Positions 12,186-16,254 of a stretch of 16,254 nt of DNA are shown piece by piece (within the stretch, counting starts at the first letter, position 1; the number at the start of each line of letters is the position of its first letter). The notes beneath the pieces were generated by a model that was not told the origin of the DNA, did not search any database, and saw nothing but the letters and a program-made list of their open reading frames with translations. Where the stretch lies: assembly GCA_943328365.2 (NCBI GenBank), contig CALPZT020000009.1, forward strand, positions 1 through 16,254. Direction: 5' to 3'. Source of the stretch: Bifidobacterium breve. GTDB lineage: Bacteria; Actinomycetota; Actinomycetes; S36-B12. The position numbers and the translations under genes were made by a program.

Positions 12186-12899
12186 GTGACCGCCGAAGGG
12201 CGAACCGCGGCCATCGTTCCGGCAGCCGGTCGCGGTGAACGACTTGGGCCCGGTGCTCCGAAGGCACTCAGGCTCCTCGGCGGAGCCCCGCTTCTCGTCC
12301 ATGCGGTGCGGGCGTTAAGCGCGTCGCACGCGGTCGGTCTCATCGTTCTGGCAGTGCCGGCCGATCAGATCGATGAGGTCCGGGCCCTGCTCGATGAGCC
12401 GGGCCTGGCGACCGAGATCGTGATCGTGGCCGGTGGTGAAACCCGTCAGGAATCAGTGTCATTGGCGCTGCTTGCGCTGCCGGACCACATCGAGGTTGTC
12501 CTCGTGCACGACGCCGCACGGCCCCTTGTGCCGGCTGAACTCGTTGCGGCCGTCGCGGCTGCTGTCCATGCCGGCAACCCGGCAGTCGTTCCGGGCATGC
12601 CGCTTGTCGACACGATCAAGCGCGTCGACGATGAGGGTCACGTTGTCGTCACTGTGGACCGAGATGTTCTGCGCGCGATCCAGACCCCCCAAGGCTTCAA
12701 CCGTCGGCTGCTCGAGTCCGCTCACGCTCGTGCTGATGGAGGGTTGGCGACTGATGATGCGGGCCTTGTCGAGATGGCCGGCGAACGGGTGCTCGTCATC
12801 TCCGGGCATGAGGAGGGGTTCAAGGTGACCCGGCCGATCGACCTCGTCCTTGCCGAGGCGTTGCTGGCTCGTCGTCGCGCTGCGGGTCAGGTCGCATGA
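12186..12899 (+). CDS. ispD: 2-C-methyl-D-erythritol 4-phosphate cytidylyltransferase
   Basis: This 237-residue enzyme joins CTP and 2-C-methyl-D-erythritol 4-phosphate to give CDP-ME in the non-mevalonate isoprenoid pathway. The CTP-binding loop PAAGRGERLGPGAPKAL occupies residues 12-28 with the conserved Gly-rich and Lys positions. VHDAARPLV and DTIKRVD in the middle are active-site motifs, and TPQGF is the usual substrate-side motif. The start is GTG 12186, six bases after carD. The stop overlaps ispF by four bases. Length is normal for a monofunctional IspD. Confidence 0.96.
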   Translation: MTAEGRTAAIVPAAGRGERLGPGAPKALRLLGGAPLLVHAVRALSASHAVGLIVLAVPADQIDEVRALLDEPGLATEIVIVAGGETRQESVSLALLALPDHIEVVLVHDAARPLVPAELVAAVAAAVHAGNPAVVPGMPLVDTIKRVDDEGHVVVTVDRDVLRAIQTPQGFNRRLLESAHARADGGLATDDAGLVEMAGERVLVISGHEEGFKVTRPIDLVLAEALLARRRAAGQVA

Positions 12900-13405
12900 A
12901 CGCGATTCCGTTCGTTGGCATCGGCACTGACGTCCATGCCTTTGAGCAGGGCCGCCCGCTGTGGCTGGCTGGGCTGTTGTGGCCGGGCGAGCCAGGTCTC
13001 GCCGGTCACTCCGATGCGGATGTTGCTGCCCATGCGCTCTGTGATGCGCTGCTCTCTGCGGCCGGACTCGGTGATCTTGGCGAGGTCTTCGGCACGGATG
13101 ATCCGAGGTGGTCCGAAGCCGCGGGCGTCACCCTGCTGGCCCACACCGCCCACCTTGTTCGTGAGGCAGGATTCGTGATCGGCAACGGATCAGTGCAGGT
13201 CATCGGGAATCGACCCCGGATCGGTCGCCGACGCCAGGAGGCCCAGGATGTCATGAGCGCGGCAATCGGCGCCCCGGTTCGAGTGTCGGGCACCACGACT
13301 GATGACCTTGGCCTCACTGGTCGGGGCGAGGGGGTCGCCGCGATCGCGGTGGCAACCGTCGTGGCGGACGCGATCTTGGGTAGCGGGGGTACGGTGAGCG
13401 CATGA
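12896..13405 (+). CDS. ispF: 2-C-methyl-D-erythritol 2,4-cyclodiphosphate synthase
   Basis: This 169-residue homotrimeric enzyme cyclises CDP-ME 2-phosphate to MEcPP with release of CMP. The metal site is complete: Asp12 and His14 (GTDVHAF) and His46 (SDADVAAHALCDALL), each offset by four from the E. coli residues. The C-terminal signature TTDDLGLTGRGEG is present. ATGA overlaps couple it to ispD before and to the oxidoreductase gene after, so the three are probably made in fixed ratio. The family-typical hydrophobic trimer core is retained. Confidence 0.96.
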   Translation: MNAIPFVGIGTDVHAFEQGRPLWLAGLLWPGEPGLAGHSDADVAAHALCDALLSAAGLGDLGEVFGTDDPRWSEAAGVTLLAHTAHLVREAGFVIGNGSVQVIGNRPRIGRRRQEAQDVMSAAIGAPVRVSGTTTDDLGLTGRGEGVAAIAVATVVADAILGSGGTVSA

Positions 13406-13797
13406 CCGAGCATTTTCCGGAAGCCGTTCTGGCGATTCTCGACGCCCCGGAGTTTGCGACACTCGCGACCATCCAGCCCGATGGTCAGCCGCAGTTATCC
13501 GTGGTGTGGTTCGCGCGCGACGGCGATGACCTCCTCATCTCCACGGTGCAGGGCCGGCGCAAGTACCTCAATCTGGTCGCGGACCCGCGGGCGACCGTGC
13601 TCGTGTACCCCAAGGCGAATCCATACACATACGTCGAGGTACGAGGCACAGTCACATTGACGACTGCAGGCGGTCGCGAACTCATCGATCGCCTCAACGC
13701 TGAATACACCGGCGGCGATCGATACACGGGCGATGACGGCAGCGACAACGTCCGCGTCGTCGTCCGGCTTACCCCGACCAAGGTCATCGTCTGCTAG
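13402..13797 (+). CDS. PPOX-class, probably F420-dependent, split-barrel oxidoreductase
   Basis: This 131-residue flavin/deazaflavin split-barrel protein resembles the small actinobacterial PPOX-class proteins such as Rv1155. Seen in order are FATLATIQPDGQPQLSVVWF (strand pair over the cofactor), STVQGRRKYLNLVADPR (phosphate-binding region with the basic RRK), and TYVEVRGTVTL. These are typical of members that bind F420 or FMN. The C-terminus TPTKVIVC is unremarkable. Substrate is unknown. Its ATG overlaps the ispF stop by four bases, so it is translated with the isoprenoid genes, but a direct role in that pathway cannot be claimed. A 77-base gap before cysS shows no feature apart from a possible weak TAGCCC box. 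Confidence 0.85.
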   Translation: MTEHFPEAVLAILDAPEFATLATIQPDGQPQLSVVWFARDGDDLLISTVQGRRKYLNLVADPRATVLVYPKANPYTYVEVRGTVTLTTAGGRELIDRLNAEYTGGDRYTGDDGSDNVRVVVRLTPTKVIVC

Positions 13798-13874
13798 GCC
13801 CAGCCCCGTCCTCCTGCCACGATTGCTCCACCGAACACAACGACCAACGACGAGAAGATCGGTAGCCCTCCGCC

Positions 13875-15284
13875 GTGCCGCTATCCCTGTATGACACCGC
13901 ATCGCGAACTGTTCGCGAGTTCGTTCCCATTGCCCCGGGCAAGGTCGGCATCTACCTGTGCGGTGCGACGGTTCAGGCCCCGCCCCATGTCGGTCATATC
14001 CGGAGCGGTGTCTCCTTCGATGTCCTTCGCCGCTGGCTCATGGCGCGCGGATACGACGTGACATTCATTCGCAATGTCACCGATATCGACGACAAGATCA
14101 TCCACGATGCGGGTCACGAGGACATCCCCTACTGGAGCCTCGCGATGCGCAATGAGCGGGCGTTCAGTCGTGCCTACGAGGTACTCGGATGCCTGCCCCC
14201 GACCTATGAGCCGCGCGCGACCGGTCATATCCCCGAGATGATCGAACTGATGGAGCGCCTCATCGAGCGCAACCACGGATACGCCGTGCGCGGCGACGTC
14301 TACTTCGATGTTCGCAGTTTCGAGGGCTATGGCTCGCTCAGCGGGCAGCGCATCGACGACATGCTCGCCTCCCCGGATTCGGCGGCCAAGGAGAAGCGCG
14401 ACCCGCGCGATTTCGCCATGTGGAAGTCCGCAAAGCCGGGCGAACCGTTCTGGCAGACACCCTGGGGCCCGGGGCGGCCCGGCTGGCATGTCGAGTGCTC
14501 GGCAATGGCCGGCAAGTATCTCGGCGAGCAGTTCGATATCCATGGTGGCGGGCTCGACCTCATCTTCCCCCACCACGAGAATGAGATCGCCCAGTCGAAA
14601 GCGGCCGGCTGGGCGTTCGCGAACTTCTGGATGCACAACGCCTGGGTGACGACCTCCGGGGAGAAGATGAGCAAATCCCTCGGGAATTCGCTCCTCGTTG
14701 ACGAGGTCGTGAAACGAATCGCCCCCGTCGAATTGCGCTACTACCTCGTGAGCGCGCACTACCGATCGATGCTCGAGTACTCCGACGCGGCGGTTGCCGA
14801 GGCTGGGCAGGGGTACCGCCGGATCGAGGGCTTCCTTCAGCGCTCCCTCGAGATGCTCGGTGGCGGGAGCGAACTGCTCGCCGTCGACCCAGCATTGCGC
14901 CCCCAGGAATTTGATGACGCGATGGACAACGACCTCGCGGTGCCGCAGGCATTGGCTGTGCTGCACGAGGTTGTTCGCCGCGGCAACGCGGCACTCGCCG
15001 AGCAGCGGATGGCCGAGATGAGCGCGGCCTTCGGTGCGACGCTCGCGATGCTCGACGTGTTCGGACTCAATCCCTGGGACCCACGTTGGGCATCCGAGGG
15101 CTCGACCGGTACGCAGGCAACGGAGGTTATCGACGCGCTCGTCCGAGTGCTCATGACCCAGCGACAGGAGGCGAGGTCGCGAAAGGACTTCGCCGCCGCA
15201 GATGCGATTCGCGACGGTCTGGATCAGATCGGGATTCGCATCGAGGACACCGCGCAGGGTGCGCGCTGGACGCTTGAGAAGTAG
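13875..15284 (+). CDS. cysS: Cysteinyl-tRNA synthetase
   Basis: This 469-residue class I aminoacyl-tRNA synthetase charges tRNA-Cys. The zinc site that selects cysteine is complete: Cys29 (YLCGATVQ), Cys208 (HVECSAM), His233 and Glu237 (in HHENE). The HIGH motif reads HVGH (38-41) and KMSKS is at 264-268. The C-terminal anticodon-binding helices follow from about 310. The paralogue MshC is excluded by length and by the GGGLDLIFPHHENE form, plus the normal C-terminal domain. The start is GTG 13875 because the following residues match the family N-terminus (LSLYDT). It lies 9 bases before rlmB. Confidence 0.97.
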   Translation: MPLSLYDTASRTVREFVPIAPGKVGIYLCGATVQAPPHVGHIRSGVSFDVLRRWLMARGYDVTFIRNVTDIDDKIIHDAGHEDIPYWSLAMRNERAFSRAYEVLGCLPPTYEPRATGHIPEMIELMERLIERNHGYAVRGDVYFDVRSFEGYGSLSGQRIDDMLASPDSAAKEKRDPRDFAMWKSAKPGEPFWQTPWGPGRPGWHVECSAMAGKYLGEQFDIHGGGLDLIFPHHENEIAQSKAAGWAFANFWMHNAWVTTSGEKMSKSLGNSLLVDEVVKRIAPVELRYYLVSAHYRSMLEYSDAAVAEAGQGYRRIEGFLQRSLEMLGGGSELLAVDPALRPQEFDDAMDNDLAVPQALAVLHEVVRRGNAALAEQRMAEMSAAFGATLAMLDVFGLNPWDPRWASEGSTGTQATEVIDALVRVLMTQRQEARSRKDFAAADAIRDGLDQIGIRIEDTAQGARWTLEK

Positions 15285-15293
15285 GGACTGAAC

Positions 15294-16250
15294 ATGGCAG
15301 GCAATTCCCAGCGACGTGGCGCGATGCGCAACGACGGCACGAAGAAGGGCGCGACTGTCGGCTCGGGCGGACAGCGGCGCAAGCAACTCAAGGGTCGCGG
15401 TCCGACGCCGAAGGCCACGGAGCGGTCGTACCATCCGGCAGCTCGTCGTGAGCGCGCGGCCATCAAGCGCGCTGAGGAGGGCAAGGACCACCCGCCGGCG
15501 TCGGCTCGGCGGCGCACCGCCCGCGAGGAAGCGAGCATGCTCATCGGTCGCAACCCCGTTGTCGAGGCGCTGCGTGCCAAGGTCCCGGCGAAGGCGCTCT
15601 ATGTCCAGGTGAAGATGGAAAGTGATGATCGCTGGCGCGAGGCACTTCGCCTAGCCGTTGCATTCAACATCCCCATCCTTGAGGTGTCGCACACCGACAT
15701 GGATCGCCTCACCGACGGCGGCGTCCATCAGGGACTTGCGCTCGCTGTCCCGGCCTACGACTACTCGGATCTCACCGATGTCTCGACCGGCACGCTCCTT
15801 GTTGCCCTCGATGGCGTGACTGATCCGCGCAATCTTGGCGCAATCGTCCGCTCCGCGGCCGCATTCGGAGCTGACGGCGTCATCATCCCGAGCCGTCGCT
15901 CAGCCGGGGTTACCGCGGGTGCCTGGAAGGCGTCGGCTGGTGCGCTCTCGCGTGTTCGCGTGGCTCAGGTGACGAACCTGACCAGGTCGCTCGAGACATT
16001 GCAGGAGCAGGGATTCACCGTTGTCGGGCTCGCAGCCGAGGCCCCGCAGTCGGTAAGCGGCCTCCCGGCAGATGTGCTCACCGACAAGCTCGTCCTCGTC
16101 ATCGGGTCAGAGGGCGAGGGTCTGTCAAGGCTCGTCGGCAAGACGTGCGACTGGATCGCGAAGATCGGCATGCGCTCAGATACTGAGTCGCTCAACGCGT
16201 CGGTCGCAGCGGGTATCGCCCTTCACTCGGTATTCGCCGCTCGAACCTGA
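15294..16250 (+). CDS. rlmB: 23S rRNA 2'-O-methyltransferase (SpoU/TrmH family, RlmB type)
   Basis: This 318-residue SPOUT methyltransferase is predicted to 2'-O-methylate a guanosine of 23S rRNA using S-adenosylmethionine. The first 75 residues are strongly basic and probably disordered, a tail common in actinobacterial members. The substrate-binding domain starts at LIGRNPVVEAL (about 83). The knotted catalytic domain has motif 1 DPRNLGAIVRS (177-187), motif 2 VIGSEGEGL (269-277) and motif 3 MRSDTESLNASVAAG (293-307), with the family Asn180, Glu273 and Ser299/Asn301. AGGGA 7 bases upstream is the ribosome-binding site. The stop is four bases before the window edge. The exact target base (Gm2251 in E. 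coli) is inferred. Confidence 0.92.
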   Translation: MAGNSQRRGAMRNDGTKKGATVGSGGQRRKQLKGRGPTPKATERSYHPAARRERAAIKRAEEGKDHPPASARRRTAREEASMLIGRNPVVEALRAKVPAKALYVQVKMESDDRWREALRLAVAFNIPILEVSHTDMDRLTDGGVHQGLALAVPAYDYSDLTDVSTGTLLVALDGVTDPRNLGAIVRSAAAFGADGVIIPSRRSAGVTAGAWKASAGALSRVRVAQVTNLTRSLETLQEQGFTVVGLAAEAPQSVSGLPADVLTDKLVLVIGSEGEGLSRLVGKTCDWIAKIGMRSDTESLNASVAAGIALHSVFAART

Positions 16251-16254
16251 TCAC

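Noticed and set aside
13798..13874. Possible small minus-strand membrane peptide before cysS (hydrophobic run ending at the TAG near 13797)
   Set aside because: The frame is hydrophobic but only about 17-25 residues long, lacks a good start codon or ribosome-binding site, and follows an in-frame stop. It is probably chance in high-GC DNA.
13875..15284. cysS as the mycothiol ligase MshC
   Set aside because: Length, complete C-terminal anticodon-binding region and synteny before rlmB match cysteinyl-tRNA synthetase.
13881..15491. A 536-residue open frame on the minus strand opposite cysS
   Set aside because: It lies wholly antisense to cysS and rlmB, which have complete catalytic motifs. Its composition (Arg, Gly, Val, Ala) is that of a high-GC shadow frame, and it has no recognisable domain.

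Overview
The window is high-GC DNA from an actinomycete. The gene order is the conserved actinobacterial block known from Streptomyces (the nur to rlmB region) and Mycobacterium tuberculosis (the Rv0474-Rv0491 region). mshA for mycothiol, CarD, SenX3/RegX3 and an F420/PPOX-type oxidoreductase are all actinobacterial hallmarks. The genus cannot be fixed from the sequence. No tRNA, rRNA, CRISPR array, insertion sequence or prophage gene was seen. Genes are packed tightly, no gap exceeds about 165 bases, and many neighbours overlap by 1-11 bases.

Layout. (1) 1-2835: the end of a DUF4395 membrane protein; a DsrE-like protein on the minus strand; an unlisted 33-residue membrane peptide; then a coupled run of nitrobindin-like protein, a Nur-type nickel regulator and the Fe-S/folate protein YgfZ. 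(2) 2858-4334: D-aminoacyl-tRNA deacylase (minus), divergent from an asparaginase of the Rhizobium type. (3) 4353-5593: an XRE regulator with a palindromic upstream site, overlapping a Lys/Ala-rich protein with a five-residue tandem repeat at the position held by hbhA in mycobacteria, then a DUF2516 membrane protein. (4) 5642-8265, minus strand: the operon mshA-ybjN-gpmA. (5) 8413-11061: phoU divergent from senX3-regX3, with PHO-box-like repeats between them. (6) 11088-11621: a lipoprotein on the minus strand, divergent from carD. (7) 11697-16250: carD, ispD, ispF, an F420/FMN-type oxidoreductase, cysS and rlmB.

How the genes work together. PhoU, SenX3 and RegX3 form the phosphate-starvation switch, and the repeats suggest that it controls its own genes. 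MshA starts mycothiol synthesis. IspD and IspF supply the MEP isoprenoid pathway. CysS and RlmB serve translation, and CarD stabilises RNA polymerase open complexes. The Nur-like regulator shares an operon with a haem nitrobindin, which links metal control to nitrosative stress.

Most unusual points. SenX3 has no membrane segment at all, although its relatives are membrane-anchored. The hbhA-position protein has freshly duplicated 15-bp units. A 33-residue membrane ORF shares a CATG start palindrome with the opposing gene. Several genes show a -10-like hexamer exactly six bases before the start codon, as expected for leaderless transcripts.
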